DNA of 64,000 nucleotides from Lewinellaceae bacterium (GTDB lineage: Bacteria; Bacteroidota; Bacteroidia; Chitinophagales; Saprospiraceae), in the NCBI GenBank assembly GCA_020636225.1, contig JACJYI010000003.1, positions 1 to 64,000 on the forward strand. Reading direction: 5' to 3'. Both the position numbers and the translations under genes were made by a program. Below, in pieces: positions 52,612-60,849 of the stretch. A model generated the notes under the pieces. The model was not told the DNA's origin. It made no database searches and saw nothing but the letters and a program-made list of their open reading frames with translations. How positions within the stretch are numbered: position 1 is the first letter of the stretch; each line of letters starts with the position of its first letter.

Positions 52612-53435
52612 GAGTGAATGGTTTGTGGATGCCGGCGTGCGGTTTCGATACGACGAACATCCTGGATGAACTGGCGACAGGCCTGGCCTGGGCGGTCGGT
52701 CGTCATGAAGGCTTCACCCATCAGGAATCCCTTGAACCCGGCCTGCTTCAGATCGGCCACCGTTTCCGGCATGCTCAGGCCACTTTCCGAGATCGGGACC
52801 ATCTCCGACGGAAGGAAGGGCAACAGGTCCATGGATCGTTGCATGTCGACGGAGAAGTCGCGCAGGTCGCGGTTATTGACCCCGATCACCTGGGCTTCCG
52901 GACTGATCTTGTCCAGATGGGCTTCTTCATGTATCTCGATCAGGACCTCCAGGCCGAGTGAACGGGCAAAGGCGGTGAACCGGCGGATCTCATCGTAAGA
53001 GAGTGCGGATGCCAGGAGGAGAATGGCATCGGCGCCGATGGACCGGGCTTCCAGGATCTGGTATTCGGAGACGATGAAATCCTTGCGCAGGATGGGACAG
53101 AAATTGAATTTCCTGGCTTCCTGCAGGTCCGCATTCTTTCCCCCGAAGAAGGTGGTATCCGTCAGGATGGACAGGGCGGATGCGCCGCCCTGCATGTATC
53201 CGATACTGACCTCTTCCACCTGGGCATAGCGATTGATATCGCCCTTGCTCGGGCTTTTTCGCTTGAATTCGGCAATGATCCCGATCTTATCCGGTCGGGT
53301 GAGGTACCTGGAGAGGCTGACCACCGGGGTATGGAAGTAGATGCTCTGCTCGAGCAGCTTGACGGGCACCAGTTCGGATTTCTGGGCTACTTCTGTGCGC
53401 TTGTGGGCAATGATCTTGTCGAGAATGGTGTTCAT
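52608..53435 (-). CDS. trpC: Indole-3-glycerol phosphate synthase
   Basis: The 275-residue TIM-barrel enzyme closes the indole ring. Motifs: IIAEFKRKSPSKGDI (substrate-binding Lys), ALSILTDTTFFGG, PILRKDFIVSEYQI (catalytic Lys), VIGVNNRDLRDFSVD and VPISESGLSMPE. It lies 11 nt after trpD and overlaps trpF by 4 nt. The tail RRHPQTIHS is short and variable. Confidence 0.96.
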   Translation of the reverse strand: MNTILDKIIAHKRTEVAQKSELVPVKLLEQSIYFHTPVVSLSRYLTRPDKIGIIAEFKRKSPSKGDINRYAQVEEVSIGYMQGGASALSILTDTTFFGGKNADLQEARKFNFCPILRKDFIVSEYQILEARSIGADAILLLASALSYDEIRRFTAFARSLGLEVLIEIHEEAHLDKISPEAQVIGVNNRDLRDFSVDMQRSMDLLPFLPSEMVPISESGLSMPETVADLKQAGFKGFLMGEAFMTTDRPGQACRQFIQDVRRIETARRHPQTIHS

Positions 53436-53446
53436 GGTCCGATTGA

Positions 53447-54460
53447 TTAACCCACCCGGATCGGGGTGGCGGTTGGATGAAGAAGCAGGTGAAGGGAACG
53501 CCTGGCATTTCCCCGATGAATACTTTCCCTGGCCAGGTCTACCGCATCCGGCAGGCTGGTATCCGGTCGATGAAGGTTGATGGCCAGGGCGGCATTGGCA
53601 CAGACCACATCCTCCTGTTCGCGGGGTGCCTTTCCCTCCAGGATGGCCAGGAGGACCTTGGCGGCCTGGTCCGGTTGATCTGGCCCGACCAGGGATTCGG
53701 GACGGACGGGCTTCAGGCCAAATGCCGATGGCGGCAGTTGCGCCTGGGTGCCCTGGCGGAAGACCTGGGTCGTGCCGGTGAGACTGATCTCATCGTATCC
53801 ATCCAGGGCATGGACGACGGCATATTCCTGTCCGGCATCTTGCAGGACATAGTGATAGGTGCGGGCTTGTTCCAAGGTAGCAGTGCCCAGGACGGAGTAC
53901 CGGGGTCGGGCCGGATTGAGCAGGGGGCCCAGGGCATTGAACAGGGTGGGAATGGCCAATGCCTTCCGCACGGGGACGACGGCTTTCATGGCCGGATGGC
54001 AGATCGGGGCATGGAGGAAGGAGATACCGGCATGCTCGAGCTGACGGTTGATGATATCACTGTCCACGGTGAAGGGTACCCCCAGGGCCTGCAGGACATT
54101 GGACGAACCGACGGGAGAGGATACGCCAAAGCTGCCATGCTTGATGATGGGTACACCGGCACCTGCTGCGACAAAGGCCGATGTGGTGGAAATATTGAAG
54201 GTCTTCTTGCCATCACCTCCGGTGCCGACAATGTCCAGAAGGTCCTGGCGATCGAGCTGAAGAGATACGGCCCGATCGATGAGGGCATCCCGGAAGCCGG
54301 ACAGTTCAACCACGGTCACCGGTCGCATCCGGTAGATGGCCAGGAAGGCAGCGATCTGGGCGTCCGGGAAGCGCTGGTCGGCAATGCCACCCATCACCTC
54401 GCGGGCTTCCTCGCGGTCGAGGCTCTGGTGCAGGAAGAGTTTATCCAACAGTTGTCGCAT
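53447..54460 (-). CDS. trpD: Anthranilate phosphoribosyltransferase
   Basis: The 337-residue enzyme moves a phosphoribosyl group from PRPP to anthranilate. The PRPP loop is DIVGTGGDGKKTFNISTTSA; the next loop KHGSFGVSSPVGSSNVLQAL is the Bacteroidota form of the usual KHGN motif. NALGPLLNPARP and GTATLEQ follow. Its start lies inside trpG (20-nt overlap), so translation is coupled. It is not fused to TrpG, unlike in some enterobacteria. Confidence 0.96.
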   Translation of the reverse strand: MRQLLDKLFLHQSLDREEAREVMGGIADQRFPDAQIAAFLAIYRMRPVTVVELSGFRDALIDRAVSLQLDRQDLLDIVGTGGDGKKTFNISTTSAFVAAGAGVPIIKHGSFGVSSPVGSSNVLQALGVPFTVDSDIINRQLEHAGISFLHAPICHPAMKAVVPVRKALAIPTLFNALGPLLNPARPRYSVLGTATLEQARTYHYVLQDAGQEYAVVHALDGYDEISLTGTTQVFRQGTQAQLPPSAFGLKPVRPESLVGPDQPDQAAKVLLAILEGKAPREQEDVVCANAALAINLHRPDTSLPDAVDLARESIHRGNARRSLHLLLHPTATPIRVG

Positions 54461-55067
54461 GATCGTTCTGGTTGCTCCGGCTTGACTGGGCTCCGGAAAT
54501 ATGATGGAAGAATGCGGTGATCATCTGTTCCCCGTCCGGAGTAAGAATGCTTTCCGGGTGAAACTGGAGGCCGAAAACGGGATCCTCCCGATGCTCCAAC
54601 GCCATGATCTCACCCTGGTCGTCAACGGCGGTGATCCGCAGGCAGTCCGGCAGGGATGCAGGTTCGACCACCCAGCTGTGGTAACGACCGATCTCCAGGG
54701 TCTCTGGCAGATGCTTGAGGAGGGGGCTGACCGGTTGGAGGACTGTCATGGGCGTCGCGACTCCATGTCGGGGTCGGATCATATTGCGCAGGGTGGCACC
54801 ATAGGCCTCGGCAATGGCCTGATGTCCCAGGCAAACCCCCAGGATAGGAATCTGTCCGGCCAGCCGGCGGATCAGTGCAGGCATGATGCCAGCCTCGGAG
54901 GGAAGCCCTGGACCGGGTGACAATACAATGGCATCGAAGGAGGCGGCCTGATCTATATCAATGGCCCGGTTGCGCCGTACCGTGGGCTCCAGTCCGGGAA
55001 TGCCCCGGATCAGTTGCACCAGATTATAGGTGAATGAGTCGTAATTGTCGAGGATCAACACACGCAT
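54441..55067 (-). CDS. trpG: Anthranilate synthase component II (glutamine amidotransferase)
   Basis: The 208-residue class I glutamine amidotransferase supplies ammonia to TrpE. The triad is visible: C79 in ILGVCLGHQAIAEAYG, and His and Glu in VFGLQFHPESILTP. The start MRVLILDNYDSFTYNLVQ is standard. It lies 2 nt after trpE and overlaps trpD by 20 nt. It might also serve 4-amino-4-deoxychorismate synthase, as dual-use PabA/TrpG proteins do; the operon favours the tryptophan role. Confidence 0.95.
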   Translation of the reverse strand: MRVLILDNYDSFTYNLVQLIRGIPGLEPTVRRNRAIDIDQAASFDAIVLSPGPGLPSEAGIMPALIRRLAGQIPILGVCLGHQAIAEAYGATLRNMIRPRHGVATPMTVLQPVSPLLKHLPETLEIGRYHSWVVEPASLPDCLRITAVDDQGEIMALEHREDPVFGLQFHPESILTPDGEQMITAFFHHISGAQSSRSNQNDHATTVG

Positions 55068-55069
55068 GG

Positions 55070-56479
55070 TCAGATCGTTTCGGCGATGGCCAGGGCCTTT
55101 TGTAGCGCCCCCAGTTTGTGATTCACTTCCTGCAGTTCCGTCTCCGCCACGCTATCCAGTACAATTCCCGCGCCAGCCTGTGAATAGAGGGTTTGGTTCT
55201 GGCTGAAGAAGGAGCGGATCATGATGGCCTGGTTCATATTGCCCTGCAAATCGATGTATCCGATGGCTCCCCCATAGGCACCACGATGTTGGTTCTCATA
55301 CTGATGGATCAATTCGAGAGCCCGGTACTTGGGTGCCCCACTGAGCGTGCCAGCCGGGAAGGTATCCGCAAAGACCTGGATCGGGTTGGTGCTGTCAGCC
55401 AGTCGGCCTTTTACTTTGGAGACGAGGTGCATGACGTGGCTGTACGCATGGATCTCCCGAAGGGCCGCGACGTGGACATCGACTGCATGGCGGTTGAGGT
55501 CATTGCGAGCCAGGTCAACCAGCATGACGTGTTCGGCATTTTCCTTGGGATCGGCCAGTAAGGCATTGGCCCGCAGTTCATTGATTGCCGGATCGGCATC
55601 CATCGCAAAGGTTCCGGCGATGGGATGGATCTCGGCCTGCCGATCTCGTACGATCAACTGTGCCTCGGGAGATGACCCGAACATGCGATAGTTGCCAAAG
55701 TCGAAATAGAAGAGATAGGGAGAAGGGTTGATGGAACGAAGGGCCCGGTACACTTGCAGGTCGTCGCCCTGGTAATCCTGTTCGAACTGACGGCTGAACA
55801 CGATCTGGAAGACATCTCCCCGCTGGCAATGGTGCTTGCCTGCCTCAACCAACCGGCGAAAGGCCTCATCGGTCAGATTGCTGCGTACCTCTCCTGTCCG
55901 GTGAAAGGGATGAATGGCCGGTTGGTGACGATGGAGGTCTTCCAACAGGCGATCGACCTGAGATTCCATGCCGGGTAGCCGGTTTTCAAGAATGTAAAGA
56001 TGATCGTGGAATGGATCGAAGGCCAGGACAAACCGGTAGAGGTGGTAGCGCATGGAGGGGATCTGGAAGCGGCGTTTTCCCGGATCAAGCTGCAATTCCT
56101 CCAGATCGCCGACGGCATCGAATGCCGTGTGGCCAAACAGCCCGTTGAATCCCCGGAACGGTTGATCGCCATCCACCTGGAACCGGAGTAGGAATCGCCG
56201 GAAGGTTTCCGGGACATCCGTGAATTGTCGGATGGGGATGGCCTGGTCGGATTCACCAAAAGCCTCGATATGCATGGTGTGGTCCTCCACCCGAAATGTG
56301 GCGATGGGATCGAGGCCGATGAAACTGGTCGACTCAGCGGCATTGTATCGGTCATTGCTTTCCAGAAGTACGGGAACGGCATACCGATCCCGAAGCCGGG
56401 CATACAGGCTGACCGGTGTCAGCTGATCGGCCAATAAGCGACGGGAAGAAACCTGAAGGTGCAGCGGTGTGTTGTTCAT
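55070..56479 (-). CDS. trpE: Anthranilate synthase component I
   Basis: The 469-residue enzyme makes anthranilate from chorismate. The N-terminal part holds the tryptophan-feedback motif LLES (VPVLLESNDRY). The chorismate-binding part has GDVFQIVFSRQFEQDYQGDD, LFYFDFGNYRMFGSSPEA, HPIAGTFA, MLVDLARNDLNR, FPAGTLSGAPKYRA and GGAIGYIDLQGNMNQAI. I start at 56479 (MNNTPLHLQV); the frame is open to 56551, but that extension would run through the attenuator hairpin. It is the first structural gene of the operon and sits directly after the trp leader. Confidence 0.96.
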   Translation of the reverse strand: MNNTPLHLQVSSRRLLADQLTPVSLYARLRDRYAVPVLLESNDRYNAAESTSFIGLDPIATFRVEDHTMHIEAFGESDQAIPIRQFTDVPETFRRFLLRFQVDGDQPFRGFNGLFGHTAFDAVGDLEELQLDPGKRRFQIPSMRYHLYRFVLAFDPFHDHLYILENRLPGMESQVDRLLEDLHRHQPAIHPFHRTGEVRSNLTDEAFRRLVEAGKHHCQRGDVFQIVFSRQFEQDYQGDDLQVYRALRSINPSPYLFYFDFGNYRMFGSSPEAQLIVRDRQAEIHPIAGTFAMDADPAINELRANALLADPKENAEHVMLVDLARNDLNRHAVDVHVAALREIHAYSHVMHLVSKVKGRLADSTNPIQVFADTFPAGTLSGAPKYRALELIHQYENQHRGAYGGAIGYIDLQGNMNQAIMIRSFFSQNQTLYSQAGAGIVLDSVAETELQEVNHKLGALQKALAIAETI

Positions 56480-56494
56480 CGGTTGACAATTGTT

Positions 56495-56538
56495 CAAAAC
56501 GAAAAGTGGCCTGCCGGAAGATCCGACAGGCCACTTTT
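56495..56538 (-). terminator. trp attenuator (rho-independent terminator in the leader)
   Basis: On the minus strand, a 16-bp stem AAAAGTGGCCTGTCGG/CCGGCAGGCCACTTTT (one G-U pair, loop ATCTT) is followed by CGTTTTG. It lies between the leader peptide and the trpE start, the place expected for an attenuator. I could not identify the competing antiterminator pairing with certainty. Confidence 0.8.
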
Positions 56539-56563
56539 GATTCAAGTTCACAAACAGGGCATA

Positions 56564-56626
56564 TCAACTCTCCCGGGATTCCGTGAGGTTCGACCACCAC
56601 CAATTTGTCTGTGTACAGGAATACAT
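56564..56626 (-). CDS. trpL: trp leader peptide with three consecutive Trp codons
   Basis: A 20-codon frame, ATG at 56626 to TGA at 56564, lies between the promoter box and the attenuator hairpin. Codons 9-11 are TGG TGG TGG (56594-56602), giving TNWWWSN. In trp attenuation, a ribosome that stalls at such codons for lack of charged tRNA-Trp lets the leader fold so that transcription goes on. An A-rich stretch (AACAACAGAAGAAC) precedes the ATG, which suits Bacteroidota initiation. The arrangement is exact; function is by analogy. Confidence 0.88.
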   Translation of the reverse strand: MYSCTQTNWWWSNLTESRES

Positions 56627-56645
56627 GTTCTTCTGTTGTTGCGCT

Positions 56646-56653
56646 CAAAGATA
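56646..56653 (-). promoter_or_regulatory. Minus-7 box of the trp operon (TATCTTTG)
   Basis: Matches TAnnTTTG on the minus strand and lies 19 nt before the trpL start. It would give a leader transcript of about 160 nt before trpE. The DNA from here to 56956 (about 300 nt) shows no further gene or element that I can support. Confidence 0.75.
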
Positions 56654-56956
56654 AGGGGGTACCTGTAGACAACGCAAGAGGGGGAGCAGATATATTTATA
56701 AAAAAATAAATTGATTGAACGGGGTATGTGTCCTGTGCCGTTTGCAGCCTGCAAGGAGGATCCCTGTCCAGACCACTGGCAGTATCCGGGGTAGCCGGAC
56801 TCCGGCGAGGCTCATGAACAAACGCTTTGAGCACCCTTTTGGCCTCCACGCATGGGAAAGTCCTCCATTGGTTGCACCGACAGCAATTCCTTCCCTGGAT
56901 GACAGCTTTTTCTCCGGATGGACGGCGGTACGTCCTGCACGATTTGGGACGCGGGC

Positions 56957-57559
56957 CTATTCCAGGTCGCCCTTCCGCCGAAGCGACTTGATCTTCTTTC
57001 CTTCTGCCGAACAGCGGATGAGCTCCTGGAGCCGACGCATCCGGGTGGATTCCTGTTTGGCGCTGATCACCCACCAGATGGTCGGTTTTTTCACGGAAGG
57101 CGGCAGCTGCTGGAAGAAGGTCCAGGCCTTTTTTTCTTTTTTGAACAGGGCCTCATAGGCGGGAGGCAATGTCAGGGATCCAGGGTGCTGTTCGAAGGAA
57201 TAGACCCCGGACTTCTCTTCCTTTTTCCGGGCAAAGGCGGCTTTGCCAGCCGGTTTGATCAGGCCTTCACTGAGCAGGGCTGCATATCGTTTCTGATTGA
57301 CCTCACTCCAGATACTGTCCGGTTTTCGGGGGGTGAACCGGATGCGGTAGCGGTCGGCATCAATGCTGCGACGAAGTCCGTCGATCCAGCCGAAACACAG
57401 GGCCTGATCGACAGATTCCGGCCAGGTAAGGGTGGGCTTACCGGTGTGTTTCTTGTAGTACCCCACCCAGAGGACTGTTGCCTGCAGGTGATGTTCCTCC
57501 AGCCAGCTGCGAAAGGAATCCGGACTGTCAAAGAAGATGGTGTCCTGAAGATCATTCAT
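56957..57559 (-). CDS. YdeI/OmpD-associated family protein
   Basis: The 200-residue protein matches the YdeI family (bacteriocin-protection, PF13376-like at the C-terminus): SFRSWLEEHHLQATVLWVGYYKK, then SVDQALCFGWIDGLRRSIDA, FTPRKPDSIWSEVNQKR and a helical LPPAYEALFKKEKKAWTFFQ, ending in a basic KKIKSLRRKGDLE. The function is not well established; some members protect against antimicrobial peptides. The ATG at 57559 overlaps the stop of the preceding gene by 4 nt, so I reject the much longer upstream frame, which lies antisense-like over that gene. Confidence 0.85.
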   Translation of the reverse strand: MNDLQDTIFFDSPDSFRSWLEEHHLQATVLWVGYYKKHTGKPTLTWPESVDQALCFGWIDGLRRSIDADRYRIRFTPRKPDSIWSEVNQKRYAALLSEGLIKPAGKAAFARKKEEKSGVYSFEQHPGSLTLPPAYEALFKKEKKAWTFFQQLPPSVKKPTIWWVISAKQESTRMRRLQELIRCSAEGKKIKSLRRKGDLE

Positions 57560-58530
57560 GGCAAATAGCGATTGGTGTTCAAGGTAGCGCTTGTCCATCG
57601 GGACGACCAACACAAGCTGGACCAAACGTTGGACGGTCGTTCCATATCGCAGATCAGGTCGCTGCGGGACGCCACTTCGGGCTGGAAATGACCACCCTGC
57701 CGGTCCTGCAGCCTGATCAGATTCTGCAGGGCTTGCTCTCCCCGCCCCAGGAGGATGGCGATCTGATACAGCGATTGTCGAATACCAGATCGTGGACAGG
57801 GCAAGTGGCACCAGGAACGGCCGAATCGTTCCAGCTCGGTCTCCCATAGGTCGCGGATGGAGGACATGTCCAGCGTCTGGGTAACCAGGGTTTGCTGTCC
57901 GGCCTGAATGTCCTTGTGAATATCGAACAGGTCATTAGTCAATTGCAGCAGAAAGCCAAGAGAAGCAATGGCCTCTTCCTCTCCATCAACAAGGGGGTGA
58001 TCCAGGATGACCCGATAGATCAGGGTAAAGGCATTTCCCTTGGCCCGGGTGATCCGCAGCAGTTCATCAAGGTGGAGCGGTGCGGAATGAACCTGGGCCA
58101 GACTGGCATTCTGGGCCTGTCCGCTCAGGTCCAGGACCTGGTCAAACAAAGCGGGTCGCTTAACCTCTTGGCGGATCTCGTTCAAGAGGGAGCGAACCAG
58201 TTGGACCGAGGGTTCTTCGGAGGACAGGCTGCCCAGGATCTTCTGGTGGGTCCAGCCGTGTTCATCCATCAGGTCATCGTAGAGGGGGGTGAAGGCCCCC
58301 ATTCGCAGGGCCAATTGGCGTTCCCTCGGGGATGGCCTGCGTCCGTGCAGGGAGGTGAACCAGCAAGTGGTGATCGCACTCAAACGGGTGTATGCCCGCA
58401 TTCGACGGACCAGATGATCATCATCGACTGCATGGTCGGCCAACCATCGCCGGGTGCGGATATCATTGCGGAGATAGACCTCATTGCCCAGGGTGGACAG
58501 GGCCTTCCATGTTGAGATATTCGGAGTCAT
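57556..58530 (-). CDS. Class I isoprenoid-synthase-like protein
   Basis: The 324-residue, mostly helical protein has two aspartate-rich motifs at the expected distance: LYDDLMDEHG (first, DDxxD-like, about residue 84) and LTNDLFDIHKDI (second, NDxxD type, about 205). These hold Mg2+ and the diphosphate in class I prenyl or terpene synthases. Overall similarity to known synthases is low, so substrate and product are unknown. It overlaps the membrane-protein gene before it and the YdeI gene after it by 4 nt each. The last ~50 residues (SLCWSSRWTSATLNTNRYLP) are unlike the family. Confidence 0.65.
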   Translation of the reverse strand: MTPNISTWKALSTLGNEVYLRNDIRTRRWLADHAVDDDHLVRRMRAYTRLSAITTCWFTSLHGRRPSPRERQLALRMGAFTPLYDDLMDEHGWTHQKILGSLSSEEPSVQLVRSLLNEIRQEVKRPALFDQVLDLSGQAQNASLAQVHSAPLHLDELLRITRAKGNAFTLIYRVILDHPLVDGEEEAIASLGFLLQLTNDLFDIHKDIQAGQQTLVTQTLDMSSIRDLWETELERFGRSWCHLPCPRSGIRQSLYQIAILLGRGEQALQNLIRLQDRQGGHFQPEVASRSDLICDMERPSNVWSSLCWSSRWTSATLNTNRYLP

Positions 58531-58877
58531 TGCTCCGGTTCACTCCGCCAGGCCAGGAAAAAGAAGATGGCCGGTACAATGGCGGTCAATCCGTACCACC
58601 AGGCATTGGGACCTCCGACAAAAGGAAAGAAGATCCCGGCACCAATCAAGATCATCAAAACAGCCACACGTTCGCTCCGCCAGGCGAACAGATAGCCGAG
58701 CAACAAGGTCAGGTGGGCCAGTTGCATGACCCAGACCATCAGGGGGGGTGGTTCGGTCACAAAGGACTGGAACCAGGACAGATGCTCAAGAAAGAAGGCA
58801 CCCCACAGGAAGAACAAGGCCAGAGAGAGGATGCGGGCGATCCAGCGCAGCCGGGTGCGGGTCAGAATGGAGTCCAT
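58527..58877 (-). CDS. Small four-helix membrane protein
   Basis: The 116-residue protein has about four hydrophobic helices (WIARILSLALFFLWGAFFLE, VWVMQLAHLTLLLGYLFAW, VAVLMILIGAGIFFPFVGG, GLTAIVPAIFFFLAWR). It resembles uncharacterised small membrane proteins of Bacteroidota. I start at the ATG 58877; the minus-7 box ends only 3 nt before it, so the mRNA is probably leaderless. It overlaps the isoprenoid-synthase-like gene by 4 nt and heads the three-gene operon. Confidence 0.72.
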   Translation of the reverse strand: MDSILTRTRLRWIARILSLALFFLWGAFFLEHLSWFQSFVTEPPPLMVWVMQLAHLTLLLGYLFAWRSERVAVLMILIGAGIFFPFVGGPNAWWYGLTAIVPAIFFFLAWRSEPEQ

Positions 58878-58880
58878 ATC

Positions 58881-58888
58881 CAAAGATA
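58881..58888 (-). promoter_or_regulatory. Minus-7 box (TATCTTTG), 3 nt before the start codon
   Basis: Matches TAnnTTTG on the minus strand. With the usual box-to-start distance, transcription would begin at the A of the ATG at 58877. Confidence 0.7.
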
Positions 58889-58934
58889 AGGGCCATCCCG
58901 CAGGTTTGCGTGTCCTGCCTACGGATGATCCTGA

Positions 58935-59987
58935 TCACCGTTGGGGGGTGAAGACGAGCGTCATGTCCTTTCTGGTCATGGTCAACTCATCACCGGCCGA
59001 CACCCGAAAGGACTGGCCGGACATGGCTGCCATGAATCGGCCTTCCAGATCGAGGATCGGGCAGGCACGCTTGGTGGAGATGAACTCACCGAAGGTGATC
59101 GTCTCACCCCGAAGCAGGAAAGTGCCGTTGATGCGGTTGCAGCCACCGCTTCCCGTAGCGGTTCCATCCAGGGCATTGATGATGAGATACGGATACAGGC
59201 CCTGGCTTTCTGCCTCGATCGATTCTCCATTCAGGGAGGTCAGCCGCCAGATGTCATGCATGCGAAATGGCGAGGGATGAACCCCGCACCCCTGGAAGAA
59301 AAGAGGTGAGGTTCGATCGTTCAGTTGGAGTTCCGCGGAAACGGTATGGGTTCGTTCTTCCCCGGACATATCGTCGGAACAAGGGGTCACTGCGGCTGTC
59401 ACCGTCAGCTTGCCTTTGTCGGATGTGCCACTGTATGTATAGGAAACACCCGCCTCGGATGGATCCTGGCTCGTCAGGGAAAAAGTCAGGTCAAACTCCT
59501 CTGGCCCCAGGGCCTTGAAGTGCATGGTATGGTCAGGATTGATCTCCACCATCCAGAAGGGTTCGTTGCCGGTTGCCCGGAAGAAAACGGCATCTTCATT
59601 GGTAAACATGACCTCCTCGGGAGCTTCCCGGTGAAGGACATACCGTTCGGGAAACTCCGTGATAATGAGTTGGCCCAGTGAGTCCACCAGGGTCAGGGAT
59701 TCGCCTGTTACCAGGAGGTGATGCAAGCCTGTGATCGCTTCTGACAGGACGATCCTGCCGCCGCGTCTGGATTGAAAGGTGCCCTGGGTGACAGTCGACT
59801 CGATCTCGCGATCCACATACCGCTGCTCCAGCGAAAAGGTTTGATCGGCATTCAGGATCAGAGTCGTGGTGATGCCGGGGCAATCAGCGCAGGGAAGTAT
59901 GCCATGGAACGCTCCGGTCGGACCCGTGTATCGAAGGGTGGAACAGGAAAGCAGGACAAGCAGGGAGAGTGGAACAAGGATCTTCAT
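58935..59987 (-). CDS. Lipoprotein with NlpE-like, COG3650-like and META domains
   Basis: The 350-residue protein has a lipobox (LVPLSLLVLLSC, Cys15). An NlpE-type domain follows (FHGILPCADCPGITTTLIL, with the CxxC typical of NlpE). The middle part has FFRATGNEPFWMVEINPDH, as in COG3650 membrane proteins that often precede META. The C-terminal ~110 residues are a META/HslJ domain (IWRLTSLNGESIEAE, GSGGCNRINGTFLL, STKRACP). NlpE and HslJ are linked to envelope stress; META is linked to heat or drug resistance. It is a single gene, convergent with none, and reads toward the small operon at 58877. Confidence 0.85.
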   Translation of the reverse strand: MKILVPLSLLVLLSCSTLRYTGPTGAFHGILPCADCPGITTTLILNADQTFSLEQRYVDREIESTVTQGTFQSRRGGRIVLSEAITGLHHLLVTGESLTLVDSLGQLIITEFPERYVLHREAPEEVMFTNEDAVFFRATGNEPFWMVEINPDHTMHFKALGPEEFDLTFSLTSQDPSEAGVSYTYSGTSDKGKLTVTAAVTPCSDDMSGEERTHTVSAELQLNDRTSPLFFQGCGVHPSPFRMHDIWRLTSLNGESIEAESQGLYPYLIINALDGTATGSGGCNRINGTFLLRGETITFGEFISTKRACPILDLEGRFMAAMSGQSFRVSAGDELTMTRKDMTLVFTPQR

Positions 59988-60113
59988 CAGGACAGATTGA
60001 CATGAACATGGCTCAGATGAGCCTTCTTCTGGTCATACGGTTTGTTTGGCCATAAGTTTTCCCAAAGGTCAACTTCCCTTCCTTCCTTTCCAACCCTGGT
60101 CGCCAAAGCGTTG

Positions 60114-60121
60114 TAATTTTG
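60114..60121 (+). promoter_or_regulatory. Minus-7 box (TAATTTTG)
   Basis: Matches TAnnTTTG; it lies 31 nt before the ATG of the barrel gene at 60153. Confidence 0.65.
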
Positions 60122-60152
60122 CGTCATCCGATCATCCAAAAATGCGCATACA

Positions 60153-60758
60153 ATGAAAAAGTCCCCTTTGTTGCTGATCCTGTGGTTGTTGATGTCTCTG
60201 GCCATCCAGGCTCAAGTGGAACTTCGCCCTACCGTGGGGATGAACATCAGTTCGCTGGAAAGCCTGAAGGACACCGCTTCTTTTCGCAGTGATGCCGGTT
60301 TTTCGGTCGGACTGGATCTTCAATTCGGCAACCGGTGGTATGTTCAGCCCGGAGTGCACTACGATGTCTCTCGCAACACGATCGAGTTGAATGGAGGGGA
60401 GGAGTCTGCTCTCAAGGTCGGACGGGTACGACTACCTGTTTTAGTGGGCTACAAGCTGTTTGAGCCGGATGTCGATCGCTTTTTCAATGTCCGCCTCTTC
60501 ACAGGGCCTAATATCTCCTTTGTCACCAGTGTTGATGATGGAGAGAGTCAACTGGATATTGACAAAGAGGATTTCAAGTCATCTACTTTTGGCTGGCATG
60601 CCGGCGGTGGATTGGATATCCTGATCGTTTTCATCGATTTTGGCTACCAGTTCGGTCTGTCGGATATATTTGATGATCTGCAGATCCAGGGATTGGAAGG
60701 AGCGAATTCAAAGAACAATGTCTTTTATCTGAATGCGGGCCTTCGGGTTCGGTTCTAG
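60153..60758 (+). CDS. PorT-type outer-membrane beta-barrel protein
   Basis: The 201-residue protein has a signal peptide (KSPLLLILWLLMSLAIQAQ) and an eight-strand-size barrel: ELRPTVGMNISSLESLK, SVGLDLQFGNRWYVQPGVHY, LPVLVGYKLFEP, RLFTGPNISFVTSV, GWHAGGGLDILIVFIDFGYQ and a C-terminal VFYLNAGLRVRF. It matches PorT/outer-membrane beta-barrel family proteins of Bacteroidota. The function of the family is mostly unknown. It is a single gene with its own promoter and a weak terminator. Confidence 0.88.
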   Translation: MKKSPLLLILWLLMSLAIQAQVELRPTVGMNISSLESLKDTASFRSDAGFSVGLDLQFGNRWYVQPGVHYDVSRNTIELNGGEESALKVGRVRLPVLVGYKLFEPDVDRFFNVRLFTGPNISFVTSVDDGESQLDIDKEDFKSSTFGWHAGGGLDILIVFIDFGYQFGLSDIFDDLQIQGLEGANSKNNVFYLNAGLRVRF

Positions 60759-60782
60759 ACCATCTGGTGCAAGATGATGGAT

Positions 60783-60814
60783 AAGGGCTGACCCAGTAGG
60801 GTTGGCCCTTTATC
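60783..60814 (+). terminator. Terminator after the PorT-type gene
   Basis: Stem AAGGGCTGACCC/GGGTTGGCCCTT (12 bp including two G-U pairs) with loop AGTA, followed by TATC with only a short T run. It lies 24 nt past the stop codon and may also serve the convergent gene ending at 60850. Confidence 0.6.
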
Positions 60815-60849
60815 ATATGATCCCTGGATTAGCCCATGATCCGACGCGA

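Noticed and set aside
56352..57074. 240-codon minus-strand frame over the trp leader
   Set aside because: It overlaps trpE in another frame and covers the promoter, leader peptide and attenuator, which explain the region better.
57560..57847. N-terminal extension of the YdeI-family frame
   Set aside because: It overlaps the isoprenoid-synthase-like gene out of frame; the ATG at 57559 gives a 4-nt overlap and a family-typical start.
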